A stretch of DNA of 64,000 nt from a virus. A program made the translations under genes and the position numbers. The DNA is taken from the IMG/VR virus record IMGVR_UViG_3300015371_000024, positions 1-64,000 of that record; one strand, given 5' to 3'. The notes beneath the pieces were generated by a model that was not told the origin of the DNA, did no database searches, and was given only the letters and a program-made list of their open reading frames with translations. Positions 26,397 to 35,353 of this stretch are shown piece by piece; position 1 is the first letter of the stretch, and every line of letters begins with the position of its first letter.

Positions 26397-26953
26397 CAGA
26401 CTATGGGAGGCCCGAAGAACGGACCGGGGGATCTCGGTCCGGGTTGCGGTAGCCGATCGACGTTCCCGAGGCCCGATCCTCCAGACGGCTGTTCGGCGGA
26501 CGCCGCCATTCGACCGGCCATCGCGAGGCGCGGCGTGCCGCTCGAGGCCACACCGCTCCTGGCGAAGATCGTCGTCTGCACCGAGAACGTCTTAGGCACC
26601 GCGACGTAGATGATCCCATACGTCTCCACGAAATCGACCGTATCGATAGTGCCGCGCACCACGACGCGGTACTTGGCCCGAATGAGACCGCCGTAGCGCC
26701 ACGGAACGATCACGAACGCATTGGACGCCGGCGCGACCTGCTGCGCGGCCAAGCTCTCGGATCCGTTCATGGCGACCGTCGAGCACGGAAGATCCGAGAG
26801 TCCCGAGACCACCGCCCAATCCTCGATCTTCCCGCCCGTGCCCGCGGGATCCGGGATGAGCGTCATCGCTTCAAAGTCGCAGCGGAAGAGCATGTTCTCT
26901 TCCCGCATCTGCCGGAGCGACTGCAGCCGCTCGACGGTGACAATGGGAGGCAT
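26396..26953 (-). CDS. Head-tail joining protein
   Basis: This 185-residue protein starts at 26953 over the preceding stop (ATGA). Its RCDFEAMTLI strand, a TVDF-like strand and a central beta-barrel pattern fit the small head-tail adaptors (SPP1 gp16 type). Its C-terminus is Pro- and Gly-rich (LPQPGPRSPGPFFGPP). Gene order between the connector and gp10-like genes supports the call. Confidence 0.6.
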   Translation of the reverse strand: MPPIVTVERLQSLRQMREENMLFRCDFEAMTLIPDPAGTGGKIEDWAVVSGLSDLPCSTVAMNGSESLAAQQVAPASNAFVIVPWRYGGLIRAKYRVVVRGTIDTVDFVETYGIIYVAVPKTFSVQTTIFARSGVASSGTPRLAMAGRMAASAEQPSGGSGLGNVDRLPQPGPRSPGPFFGPPIV

Positions 26954-27387
26954 CAGAAGGTGAACTTGGAGGGGACGGACGCCGAGACACCCATCCCGCC
27001 GCCGACGCCGGTCGTGTCCGGCACGAAGGTATTCCAGACCAGCTTCCAGTCCGCCGCCGCATCGCAGAACGGCTTGGCGATGGAGCTCGGCGCCTGTTGC
27101 GTGACCTCGTTCACGATCGTGGTCGTCCCGATCCGGCGGCTGTATTCCTTGCAGAGCGAGCCATACGCTTGCCAGTACACGTAAGCCGTCTGCGCCGCGT
27201 CGGTCACGGCCACACCGGCGTTCCCGAGCAAGGTCGCCGAGGCCGCGATCCACGCATCGAGCTTCTCGGTCAGCGCCTCGACCTGCGTCTGGCCGGACCC
27301 GGGAAGCGGGAGCCAGTCGAACCACCGAGGCTCTAGCTCGCCGGTCCCGTCGGGCGGAGCCAGGAATGTTGCGGCTGTGACTGCCAT
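26953..27387 (-). CDS. Head-tail connector protein
   Basis: The 144-residue product has an N-terminal loop and a helical core (VEALTEKLDAWIAASATLL, AAQTAYVYWQAYGSL). This is like connector proteins that attach below the portal. It opens the connector block, downstream of a terminator hairpin. The assignment is by position and secondary structure pattern. Confidence 0.55.
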   Translation of the reverse strand: MAVTAATFLAPPDGTGELEPRWFDWLPLPGSGQTQVEALTEKLDAWIAASATLLGNAGVAVTDAAQTAYVYWQAYGSLCKEYSRRIGTTTIVNEVTQQAPSSIAKPFCDAAADWKLVWNTFVPDTTGVGGGMGVSASVPSKFTF

Positions 27388-27396
27388 AAATCCTCG

Positions 27397-27447
27397 GAAA
27401 AAGAGGAAGTGCCAGCGGACGCCCTATGATAGGCAATCCGCTGGCAC
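27397..27447 (-). terminator. Rho-independent terminator after the capsid block
   Basis: On the minus strand an 11-bp perfect stem GTGCCAGCGGA/TCCGCTGGCAC (27447-27437 and 27419-27409) is followed by TTCCTCTTTTTCC. The loop holds a small CCTAT-G-ATAGG inverted repeat. It separates the capsid genes from the connector genes. Confidence 0.75.
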
Positions 27448-27474
27448 TGTGCCAACGCTAGAGACCGGAGGGGA

Positions 27475-27942
27475 TTACTCCCCCGCGAGCTCCTCCTTCT
27501 TCTCCTGGAGCGTCTCCTGGTCCGTCCCCTTGGCCTCGGCAGCTTCCGCCTTGTCTTCCTCGGTCACTGCTTCGTTCACGGGATCCGACGCCGGGATCGC
27601 GACTCCAGACTCCTTGGACTTCTTCCCCGTCTGCGTGAGGCCGAAGGTCTCCGCGATCGCTCGCGGAACCGAGATCGGCTCGTTCGACGGGCCGTACCGC
27701 TTCCCGTCCACTACTCGCGTGAACGGCATGGACTCGACTTCGACCATGTTGCTCGCGTGGTTGCGGTCCGAGTGCGGACGGTCAGGATCCGCGGGAGACG
27801 ATCCCGCCTGGTCCCGACGAAGGACTCCCCCCTTCCGCACGGCATCGATCTCTTCCTGCGTCTGGGGCTTGTTCGTGACCGTTCCGGTCTCGTCCTGCTT
27901 TGCGGCGCCTTTCTTCCCCGCCGCCTTCTTTGCCTGTGCCAT
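27475..27942 (-). CDS. Charged head-region protein
   Basis: The 155-residue protein has a Lys- and Ala-rich N-terminus, a central segment with VVDGKRYGPSNEPISVP and an acidic Glu-rich C-terminus. The middle part resembles small head-associated proteins found behind capsid genes. A connector or neck role is possible. No confident family call. Confidence 0.5.
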   Translation of the reverse strand: MAQAKKAAGKKGAAKQDETGTVTNKPQTQEEIDAVRKGGVLRRDQAGSSPADPDRPHSDRNHASNMVEVESMPFTRVVDGKRYGPSNEPISVPRAIAETFGLTQTGKKSKESGVAIPASDPVNEAVTEEDKAEAAEAKGTDQETLQEKKEELAGE

Positions 27943-27976
27943 TGTCTGGCTCCTGCGTGAAGTTGGTGAGTGAAGG

Positions 27977-29107
27977 TTAGGACATCGCGGTCTGCATGAC
28001 GACCAGATTCTCCGGACCCTCGAGCACCGGGATCGCGTTCATGGCTGACTCGCCCATGAGCGCATACGGTCGGTTCTCGGGGGTGTAGATCCGCTCCCAC
28101 CGGCCAGTCGTGCCACCTTCGACCGTCGGAGCGATGTGCGTGTAGCCAAGCTCGATGCCGGACGAGTTGCGAACCTCGTCACCCGAGGCATCGACCCGGA
28201 ACGACGTCGGCGAGGTGCCGCCGCCGATGACGATGATGTAGCCATCGTCCAGGAACGGAACCGCGATCGTCTTCCCGAGGTTGCCCGTCGAGAGATCGAA
28301 CACGTTCCCCGTCGCGTCATACGCCACGATCGACGCCTGAGCGCGGATATCGCTCGAGGCGATGTCCATCTCGGGATTCGACAGGCGGATGAAGGACGCC
28401 GAGCCACGCTCGTCCTGCGCGGTCAGACGAATGTCGTTCGCCGCGTTGGACGTGATGAGCGTGATGGTCGCCGGCGAGGCGAAGACGACCCGGATCCGAC
28501 CGCTCAGGATCGAGCGGGCTTCATACCAGTCGTCCCAGAAGAGCGAGGCCGAACCACCGTAGCCGGAGGTACCGGTGCGCTGCGGGAACAGGTTCCCCGA
28601 CGGCACGCCGTAGGAGACCTGCAGCCGCTTGCTGTTGAACGTCCAGTCGATCGCGCCACGCGAGAGCACGCGACCGCGGAGGTACTCGAGCGTGTCGAGC
28701 AGCGGCTGGCGGAGGAACTTGGCGAAGTTGAGGATCGTGTTGGCGATCGCTCGGGTGTCATCGCCACCGCCCGCGCGCACGCGGAGCGACTGCTGCTGGA
28801 GGTGACGGAGCATCTGCTCCGGGAGGTTGAAGTAACCTCCGATCTTGGCCGTCTCCTGGATCCAGGTACGGTTCATCGCGGCCCCGACCGGGGGCAGCGG
28901 CGAGTCCATACCGACCAAGCCAGCCATCGTGGACATGATCGTGATCGCGGCGTTCGATGCCATGTAGTCATCGACGGTCCGCTCGGGCAGAACTCGTTCG
29001 AACAGATAGTTCGAATCCGGTCGCTCCGCATTCGCGATATCGACCTCGAAATTCGGCCCGCTTGTGCGGCGCAGATAGTCGAGCGCCGCCGTGAAATTGA
29101 GATTCAT
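27977..29107 (-). CDS. Major capsid protein (lambda gpE-like)
   Basis: The 376-residue protein follows the decoration protein and carries the helix-rich segment LLDTLEYLRGRVLSRGAIDW and a FWDDWYEARSIL stretch. These match the spine-helix region of gpE-type HK97-fold capsid proteins. GGAG lies ahead of the ATG. Scaffold, decoration and capsid occur in the expected order. No N-terminal delta domain is obvious; the separate upstream scaffold may replace it. Confidence 0.75.
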   Translation of the reverse strand: MNLNFTAALDYLRRTSGPNFEVDIANAERPDSNYLFERVLPERTVDDYMASNAAITIMSTMAGLVGMDSPLPPVGAAMNRTWIQETAKIGGYFNLPEQMLRHLQQQSLRVRAGGGDDTRAIANTILNFAKFLRQPLLDTLEYLRGRVLSRGAIDWTFNSKRLQVSYGVPSGNLFPQRTGTSGYGGSASLFWDDWYEARSILSGRIRVVFASPATITLITSNAANDIRLTAQDERGSASFIRLSNPEMDIASSDIRAQASIVAYDATGNVFDLSTGNLGKTIAVPFLDDGYIIVIGGGTSPTSFRVDASGDEVRNSSGIELGYTHIAPTVEGGTTGRWERIYTPENRPYALMGESAMNAIPVLEGPENLVVMQTAMS

Positions 29108-29182
29108 ACTCAGGCGCTCCGTTAGGAAGGGAAGGGAAGGTCCAAAATCCGAGAATCAGAGAGGATCGAAGACTTCCGCGTC

Positions 29183-29608
29183 CTAGCGGGTGTCCTGGTA
29201 CGTGTAGAACTTGAACCGGCACCCTGCAGCTGCGAGCTCGGTCTTGAGCGCGGACGCGAGCGCCCGCGGCGGACCGCCGGTCGAATCCGGCAGCAGGTTT
29301 TCGTACAGGTTCCCCCCGTCGATACAGCCGTAGCCCGTCGCCGCAGCCGACATGTCGTTCTCCTTCGCGTCGGTCTCCAGAATGAGCGTGGCGGGGTTGG
29401 TCGTGAGCACACGGGGCGAGATCTTCCCGCTTCCCAGGAGCTCACCGACGACGGTACCAGCTTTGAGGAGCTTGTATCCGTCGGCCTCCTTATAGCTCGC
29501 ATTCACGTTCGCCCAATCGATCTGTCGCCCGCCGTTCGATCGTGTGATCGAGTGCGGATCGACAAAATACGCGGGCGTACCGAATGTGCCTTCCGTGATC
29601 GTTGACAT
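29183..29608 (-). CDS. Capsid decoration protein
   Basis: The 141-residue beta-rich protein sits between scaffold and major capsid genes, where lambda gpD-like decoration proteins lie. It includes GTVVGELLGSGKISP, a strand pattern close to decoration proteins that start with KAGTVL. Binding to the capsid surface is inferred from order and size. Confidence 0.6.
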   Translation of the reverse strand: MSTITEGTFGTPAYFVDPHSITRSNGGRQIDWANVNASYKEADGYKLLKAGTVVGELLGSGKISPRVLTTNPATLILETDAKENDMSAAATGYGCIDGGNLYENLLPDSTGGPPRALASALKTELAAAGCRFKFYTYQDTR

Positions 29609-29641
29609 TCGTAAGCCTCGATTGTGAAGGCCGGTTAGGGA

Positions 29642-30517
29642 TTACTGGCGATTGTCGGTGACTCGAGCGGCACTGGCGCCACCGCGGCCACGACTGAACG
29701 AGAGCGCGTCGTAGGAATTCTTCGACCGCTCCTTGTCCTTCTCCAGCATCTCCTTCACCGGATCACTGCCCGACGTCGTCCCATCCCGGGGCGCGGGCGA
29801 GGAATCGATGACCGTCGTCGTCCCAGACGTCGATCCGTTCTGCTTGGTGCCCGCGGGCTTCAAGGCACCCCACATGTAGTTCTGGTTCGCAGTGACGTAG
29901 CCGTCGAACTGCGACCATGCCGCTTTGTCGTCGCCTTTGGCGCGAACCCACGGCAGCTTTTTCGTCACCTTCTTGCCCCGCTCGGCACCGGTGCCATCGA
30001 CTTCGGTATCCCGAAGCTCGGCCACCATGTTGCCGTTCCGAAGGACCGTGTCGATCGCCTCTCGAGTGTATCCCGTGGCCTCCGCGATGCGCGAAGAGAG
30101 AAGGTCAGCGGAATTCTTGAGATTCGTCGTGCGCTCGGTCGCAAGGTCGTTCTCCAGCTGGCCGATCAGACTGACCAGCTTCTTCGGGTCGAGCTTTCGC
30201 CCGTCCAGGAGTTGGCGGAGCGCATCCGCCTCTTCTCCGACGAAGGTGAGGTGCCCTTCCGGGAATTCCTCACGGAGCTCCTCATACGCCCGCTGCCACC
30301 GGTTCTTCACTCGTCGGATGCGGCGGATGTCGCGCAGGTAGGTGAGTCCGAGTTGCTGTGCGTTGTTTCCAACCCGCCCGAGAGCGGCGTTGACGTGCGT
30401 AATGAGCTCGGAATCGTCCATCTCTGGCGATTCATCCTCGTCGTCATCGTCGTCCACGACCGATTGACGACTGGCGGTCCGGCTCCCTGTCCGGCGTCCG
30501 CTATTCCGCTGTGCCAT
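29642..30517 (-). CDS. Putative scaffolding protein
   Basis: This 291-residue protein has a Ser-Arg-rich N-terminus, an acidic run of Asp residues near 22-32, long charged helices (residues 40-190) and a disordered C-terminal region. Such features and a place just before decoration and capsid genes are typical of scaffold proteins that guide procapsid assembly. There is no protease domain. Confidence 0.65.
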   Translation of the reverse strand: MAQRNSGRRTGSRTASRQSVVDDDDDEDESPEMDDSELITHVNAALGRVGNNAQQLGLTYLRDIRRIRRVKNRWQRAYEELREEFPEGHLTFVGEEADALRQLLDGRKLDPKKLVSLIGQLENDLATERTTNLKNSADLLSSRIAEATGYTREAIDTVLRNGNMVAELRDTEVDGTGAERGKKVTKKLPWVRAKGDDKAAWSQFDGYVTANQNYMWGALKPAGTKQNGSTSGTTTVIDSSPAPRDGTTSGSDPVKEMLEKDKERSKNSYDALSFSRGRGGASAARVTDNRQ

Positions 30518-30571
30518 GAGTCAAAACCTGTGGAAACAGTGTGGAAAAGTGGGAAGAAGTGTGGCGTAGAT

Positions 30572-30578
30572 GCAACAC
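30572..30578 (-). promoter_or_regulatory. GTGTTGC motif upstream of the scaffold-capsid block
   Basis: Read on the minus strand, AGTGTTGCATC lies about 60 nt before the scaffold ATG, just after the terminator. It is flanked by the imperfect arms GGCATAG and CTACGCC. The same GTGTTGC string occurs in the gaps at 24.38 kb and 39.83 kb. Confidence 0.4.
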
Positions 30579-30629
30579 TATGCCATGATGACTCTTCGCG
30601 CCAGACGGGCAGATGCGAAAACGGATGTG

Positions 30630-30662
30630 AAAAACCCTCCCAGAGGCCAGCCTGGGAGGGTT
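30630..30662 (-). terminator. Rho-independent terminator after the portal gene
   Basis: On the minus strand an 11-bp stem AACCCTCCCAG/CTGGGAGGGTT with an 8-nt loop runs directly into TTTTTC. It lies downstream of the portal stop and ahead of the scaffold gene. It is the best formed terminator in the window. Confidence 0.85.
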
Positions 30663-30713
30663 CTCTCGCCTTGTTAGGGCGCCGTTCACTACTCGCACAC
30701 CTAATCTATACGA

Positions 30714-32618
30714 TCACGCCGGTCCGCCGCCAGTCACGCCGCCTGGGCGCCGTTTCTTTCGGTCACGGGGCTTCGTCTGCTGCTTCCGTGCCAGCTTGTC
30801 CTGCTGCTGACCCGGGTTGCGCTCCGTGGTCCCGCTCGGACGTCCGGGACGCTGTCCGGTCCCGAGTTGCGCGCCGCTCGCGCGGGCCTCGGCCAACTTC
30901 GCTGCTGTCTCGAGCGCCTTCTTCTTGTCGGCGTTCGCTTGCCACCGTTTGGCCTTATCGACCGGGATCCCGACTTCCTGCGCGACGTCCTCGATCGCCA
31001 AGCCCGCCTCGACGCCGAGCTTGACGGCGTTCATCTGCCGAATCACGACATCGATCGCCGCCCCCGGCTGGCTCGCGATCCGGTCGTTCTCGGCATCGAC
31101 GTCCTCGACCTGGAACGCGGTCTCCTGCACGCTCTCTCGCGCGAGGACCGCCTTCTCAAAGGCCGCGATCATGGCCGTTTTCTCGTCCGCGCTCACCGGA
31201 CCGATGTTCACGAACGCGGACACGACGGGGCGGAGTACCTCGGTGTAGCGTCCGACTTCACCGCGGAGCGCCTCGGCGAACGCGAGACCGGCGGAGATGA
31301 TCCACGACGTGGCGTCGATGACCGGGATCGCGGAGTCGAGCAGCGCGAGCCCCGCCTCCTGCCGCGCGAGCTCCGGCGGCATCCCCGAGTCCTCGATCAT
31401 GTGCGGCTGATGCCCCTCAAAGTGCATCGATGTCCGCCAGTGCTTGGCAGAATCGATCACGCCGCTCGGGGTGATCGGCTCCTGAATGTGGACGCCTGGC
31501 GTAGCCTGTTTGACCGTGCCGTCCTCGTCCTCGATCACCTGACCCGAGATGTAGTTCGTGATGCCGGCGCCGTAGACGGGTTCCTGGCTCGGGTCCGGCG
31601 TGAAGGTGAGGGCGCCCGTATTGGGATCCTTGGCCCACGTCCCCTGCAGCTGTGCGTTGGTGATGATCCGCTGCAGGAAGCCCGCGGTCTCGTTCGTCCG
31701 CGGGATCACGGACTCGGCGAAGTTCATCGCCTTCTGCATCTGCAGGAACTGCGTCGTGACGAGCGGATCGCGTCGGCCTTGGAACATGAGCAACCGGCCA
31801 CCCATCTCGTAGCTCACTCCCGTCGAGCCTCCCTCGTTCCCCACCGTCCGGACGAAGGTCTTCTGTCCCTGCTGGTCGAGGAAGGTGAGCCACGCGCGGT
31901 CCGGTTTCGACATGAGGCGGATCCCGACCTGGCGTTGCGTGTCCGGGTCCGTGACCACCGCGCATTCATCGACCTTGGGCTTCTCGAGATAGATCCGCTG
32001 GAGCGCCTCACTGACGGAATCGCCGACGTTGAGTTGCCGGATGGTGGTCGAACCGGCGAGCTCGGTGGCGAGTCCAGGCGGGACGAAGAAGCGTAAGCAG
32101 CTGCGGCCCGTCGGCATGAGCAGATCCTGCAGGTAGAGCTTGAGTTGCTGGTGCGTGTTGCGCGCGGCCAGCCAGTCCCGGATGAACGCCGTCGCCTCGG
32201 CGATCAGCTTCTTCGTGGCCTCGGGCATCTCGTCTTCGCCCGTGGTGCCGTCGATCGGCATGAGCGTCCACTTCGGGAAGCGACCGAGGACGCCATTGAT
32301 GTGCCGGTTGACGATCTCGCGGATGACGTTCCGACTGACGAAGGTGCGCGAGATGAGCGCCCACATCGTCTGGTATCCCGCGTCGTCCGGCGACAGCATC
32401 GGACCGGCCCATCCCCACCCGCCTTGCCAGTGGTCGCCGTCGTACATCAACTGCGCGTTGTAGTACCACCAGGGAATCGTTTGGGCGACGTAGCTCCGAG
32501 CGGTCGTGAAGTTCATCCCGCGGATCGGGACCGGCGTCGGGAGCGGTGGGGCGTAGACCGAGCGGAAGGACGATCCGATCAACTGTGTCTGGATGATCCG
32601 GAGCGTTGCTTCGTTCAT
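30714..32618 (-). CDS. Portal protein
   Basis: The 634-residue protein lies directly downstream of the terminase large subunit. It contains YQTMWALISRTFVSRNVIRE and a helical C-terminal half, as in portals that form the dodecameric DNA gate of the head. The last 90 residues are basic and disordered. The size is on the upper side for siphovirus portals. Confidence 0.75.
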   Translation of the reverse strand: MNEATLRIIQTQLIGSSFRSVYAPPLPTPVPIRGMNFTTARSYVAQTIPWWYYNAQLMYDGDHWQGGWGWAGPMLSPDDAGYQTMWALISRTFVSRNVIREIVNRHINGVLGRFPKWTLMPIDGTTGEDEMPEATKKLIAEATAFIRDWLAARNTHQQLKLYLQDLLMPTGRSCLRFFVPPGLATELAGSTTIRQLNVGDSVSEALQRIYLEKPKVDECAVVTDPDTQRQVGIRLMSKPDRAWLTFLDQQGQKTFVRTVGNEGGSTGVSYEMGGRLLMFQGRRDPLVTTQFLQMQKAMNFAESVIPRTNETAGFLQRIITNAQLQGTWAKDPNTGALTFTPDPSQEPVYGAGITNYISGQVIEDEDGTVKQATPGVHIQEPITPSGVIDSAKHWRTSMHFEGHQPHMIEDSGMPPELARQEAGLALLDSAIPVIDATSWIISAGLAFAEALRGEVGRYTEVLRPVVSAFVNIGPVSADEKTAMIAAFEKAVLARESVQETAFQVEDVDAENDRIASQPGAAIDVVIRQMNAVKLGVEAGLAIEDVAQEVGIPVDKAKRWQANADKKKALETAAKLAEARASGAQLGTGQRPGRPSGTTERNPGQQQDKLARKQQTKPRDRKKRRPGGVTGGGPA

Positions 32619-32651
32619 GGGTGCGTATCCAAAGAGGGTACGCGCCGCGGG

Positions 32652-34199
32652 CTACCTGCCCAACCGGCGCCGTGACATGACGCGAGGTACGAACTTGGTC
32701 TCGTCGCGCATCGGGAAGTCGAAGAAGGATAAGACGACCGCCACGCCCACGTCAGGACTCCGGCCAATGCGGTCTCTGATGTCATCGCTCGATTCGACCT
32801 TGATCGTCTTGTTCGTGATCGTGTAGCGCGGTGCGGTGAGATCTTTGACGAGACTCGGGTGCTTGGCGCGGATCGCGATCTCTTTCTTCTCGAGCTTTTC
32901 CTTGAATTCCCACCACGCCTGACTCCAGAGATCAGCGAACTTATAGAAACTGCGCTGTTTGAGCAAAATCCCGCCCGCCTGACGGAAGCCGACGATCCGG
33001 CGCACGGGCCGAGCTCCGGCCACGAACTCGTTCACCGTCACGTCATTGGACCGCATGGTGTCGGCCACGCCGGCGCCCAAGCCCACGACATCGACCGTGA
33101 CGTCCGAGCCCGATATCTCGCGCTCCACGACGCGCTCGAGGAGGTGCGTGGCGGAGATGTCGAGCCCCTGCTGGTAGAATTCCTCGATATCGACCAGGCA
33201 ATTCCCATCGACCCCCGCGTGCACCGTCGCGTCTTTCCCGTACCGTGCGACGTCCATGCCTTCTCGCCGGCGCCCCGGGATCGCGGGGATGTTCCGCGCC
33301 TGTGCGATGAGATCGGAGGTGATCAGCTGGTTCGGCGCGCGAATCACGCCCCACTTCCCCTTCACGAACCGCATGTACTGGTCGTAGTCCTTGATGCGGA
33401 GCTCTTCCAGGGACTGCTTGTATTCCTCGGAGATGTAGGGGTTGTCTTCCAGCGTCGTCGGCAGGTAGTACCAAGGTGGCTCCAGCGTGCCCGCCTCGTA
33501 GGGCTCGTAGATCTCTTCCCGGACCCAATTGTCGGCAGGGTTGAAGGTCAGGAAGATGAACGGTAGCGGTTGCTTGGGACCGTACTCGCGGATGGCCTCG
33601 ACGCGTGACATGCCGTCGCGCTCGGCCTTGGCGATCGCGATCTGCTGTTCCTCGTCCGGCGGGATCACCCACGCGCCCGCGCGCTGGATGCACTTGTTCT
33701 TGGTCCGGACCGAGAGCTCGTTGGCTTCCTCCAGGATGAACCCGTTGACCTCGAGCCCATTGAACCGCTCCAATTCCGAGTCTTCCTCGATCGATTCCGG
33801 GAAGATGATCAGCTTGGATCCGTTGACCGCCGTGTACTCCCAGGCGGTCATGTTGAGCGGACCGAGGAAGTCGCCGACGTAGTCCCGCATCTTGTTGATC
33901 GAGGGGACCGTATTGCGGCGGAGCGTCGGGAGATCCATGCGGACGATCGCCCACCGCGAGCGTGGGAAGACGCGCATGAGGATCAAGACCGTGGCGAGCA
34001 CCGTGAAGGTCTTCCCGCCGCGAATCGCGCCGCCGGTCGCCATGAAGCGGTACTTCCCGCTCCGGACGGCTTTGAGCCATTCGTGCTGCTTCTCGGTAAA
34101 GACAAAGGAGACGCCCGGGGGAGTCTCCTTTTGCTGGATGGCGACTACCCCTTCGGGTAGCGCCTCATCTTCGTCGTCGTGGTGCCGCTTGTGACTCAT
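32652..34199 (-). CDS. Terminase large subunit
   Basis: The 515-residue motor has a Walker A motif at about 56-64 (GGAIRGGKT). A Walker B-like strand with acidic residues follows at about 154-159 (FILEEAN). A C-terminal nuclease region carries GMDVARYGKDA and later VDVVGLGAGVADTM. It cuts and packages DNA into the prohead. Start ATG at 34199 is 4 nt after the stop of the LexA-like gene. A longer upstream reading is not supported. Confidence 0.92.
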   Translation of the reverse strand: MSHKRHHDDEDEALPEGVVAIQQKETPPGVSFVFTEKQHEWLKAVRSGKYRFMATGGAIRGGKTFTVLATVLILMRVFPRSRWAIVRMDLPTLRRNTVPSINKMRDYVGDFLGPLNMTAWEYTAVNGSKLIIFPESIEEDSELERFNGLEVNGFILEEANELSVRTKNKCIQRAGAWVIPPDEEQQIAIAKAERDGMSRVEAIREYGPKQPLPFIFLTFNPADNWVREEIYEPYEAGTLEPPWYYLPTTLEDNPYISEEYKQSLEELRIKDYDQYMRFVKGKWGVIRAPNQLITSDLIAQARNIPAIPGRRREGMDVARYGKDATVHAGVDGNCLVDIEEFYQQGLDISATHLLERVVEREISGSDVTVDVVGLGAGVADTMRSNDVTVNEFVAGARPVRRIVGFRQAGGILLKQRSFYKFADLWSQAWWEFKEKLEKKEIAIRAKHPSLVKDLTAPRYTITNKTIKVESSDDIRDRIGRSPDVGVAVVLSFFDFPMRDETKFVPRVMSRRRLGR

Positions 34200-34203
34200 A
34201 ACC

Positions 34204-34593
34204 TCATGGACTGACAGTCTCGGACAGGTTCGCTCGAGGCGGGCGCGCGAGCACCGTAATGCCCCGGGCTTCGTTGAACAGGATCCGAACGTAGCCCTTC
34301 CGCTGCAGGTTCTGCAAATGTTCGTGCACCGTGGCGCCCGATCGGTAGCCGAGTCCGTGCGCGATTTCCTCGTAATTCGGCGCGTACCCGTGGAGATCGA
34401 GATAGTCGGCGACGTAATCGAGCAGTTTCGCTTGATGCAGCGTGAGCGGCTCCAATGCACGCTTCCGGCGGAACATCGCGGCCAATCTGCGATAGATCGC
34501 CTCGCGATCTCGGTTCGGATCGCCGTCGGCGACCTCAGTGAGCGTGGCTGCGATGAATTCGCACTCCGAATCGGATAGCAGGATGGACGGCAT
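34204..34593 (-). CDS. LexA-type winged helix DNA-binding protein without protease domain
   Basis: The 129-residue protein has at residues 49-118 the layout of the LexA N-terminal domain: LTLHQAKLLDYVADYL, GYAPNYEEIAHGLGY, a recognition helix ATVHEHLQNLQRKG and a wing ending ARGITVL. LexA proteins bind SOS operators. The C-terminal autoprotease is absent here. The gene is wedged between the two terminase genes and may regulate phage transcription. The ATG at 34593 lies just after the terminase small subunit stop. Confidence 0.75.
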   Translation of the reverse strand: MPSILLSDSECEFIAATLTEVADGDPNRDREAIYRRLAAMFRRKRALEPLTLHQAKLLDYVADYLDLHGYAPNYEEIAHGLGYRSGATVHEHLQNLQRKGYVRILFNEARGITVLARPPRANLSETVSP

Positions 34594-34595
34594 GG

Positions 34596-35348
34596 CTATT
34601 TTTTCCCCGGGAAGTCGAAAAACTCGTCTCCGGCCTGGAAATACCGAACGTTGGTGATGTGCACGTCGCCACCGGCGTTGATGGACGGTGCTGGTGCCGG
34701 ATTCTCGCCCGCTTCCACCTTTTTCGTGACTTCGCGCCACCGTGCCGGCGCCCGATTGATCGAAAAGAACTTCCGGAGCGTGGCCGAGTCGAGTTTCCCT
34801 TCGTGGATGATCTTGAACAGGTCATCCTCGGCCAGCTGCGATCGCGTGGCGTCGATGATGATCTGGAGCGTGTCCCAGGTGCGCGCGAAGGCCCGATCGG
34901 TGAGGCGCCAGAGGTGCGGCTGCGCGGTCCGGATCTCGAGCGCCGTACAGACGTCCTCCAGGTACGCCGGTTGGTGCATCATCCGGTCGAGGAATTCGGC
35001 CTTGAGGTTCGCGATCTTGTCGAGTTTCTCGTCCGAATGCTGGAAGCACTTGATGGCCGAGATCCCGTAGGTCGCGTTCAGGACGCCGAACCCGGACGGG
35101 CGCTGGCAGGGCCGGTTGTTGCTCGCGTCCCACCCGCCGTACTTGCCGCAGGTGTCGAGCGCGGCCATGTCCTCGTCGGACTTGTTGCCGAAGGGACCGC
35201 CGAGGGAGTGCGGATGCTTGGCGTCGGCCTCCGAGACGGGTCCGGAGACCGGGACGAGACTCTTGGCTTCGCTCGGGCCAAGAGTCTCTTCCACGATCGC
35301 TTGGAGCCGCTCGCGTCCGCTGGTTTCCGCTTCGCTCTCGTCGCTCAT
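34596..35348 (-). CDS. Putative terminase small subunit with Cys/His zinc motif
   Basis: The 250-residue protein has a Cys67-Cys81-Cys101-His104 set (DTCGKYGG, PCQRPSGFG, KCFQH) like the zinc knuckles seen in some phage terminase small subunits. Helical HTH-like segments follow (AYLEDVCTALEIRTAQPHLW). It would recognise packaging sites on DNA. The order relative to the large subunit supports this, although the LexA-like gene intervenes. The stop codon is TAG. Confidence 0.6.
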   Translation of the reverse strand: MSDESEAETSGRERLQAIVEETLGPSEAKSLVPVSGPVSEADAKHPHSLGGPFGNKSDEDMAALDTCGKYGGWDASNNRPCQRPSGFGVLNATYGISAIKCFQHSDEKLDKIANLKAEFLDRMMHQPAYLEDVCTALEIRTAQPHLWRLTDRAFARTWDTLQIIIDATRSQLAEDDLFKIIHEGKLDSATLRKFFSINRAPARWREVTKKVEAGENPAPAPSINAGGDVHITNVRYFQAGDEFFDFPGKK

Positions 35349-35353
35349 CGATG

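Noticed and set aside
26954-27436. Upstream extension of the head-tail joining frame
   Set aside because: It overlaps the connector gene completely; the ATG at 26953 couples to the stop of that gene.
29009-29018. GTTCGAATCC resembling a tRNA T-loop
   Set aside because: It lies within the major capsid gene on the opposite strand and no cloverleaf can be built around it.
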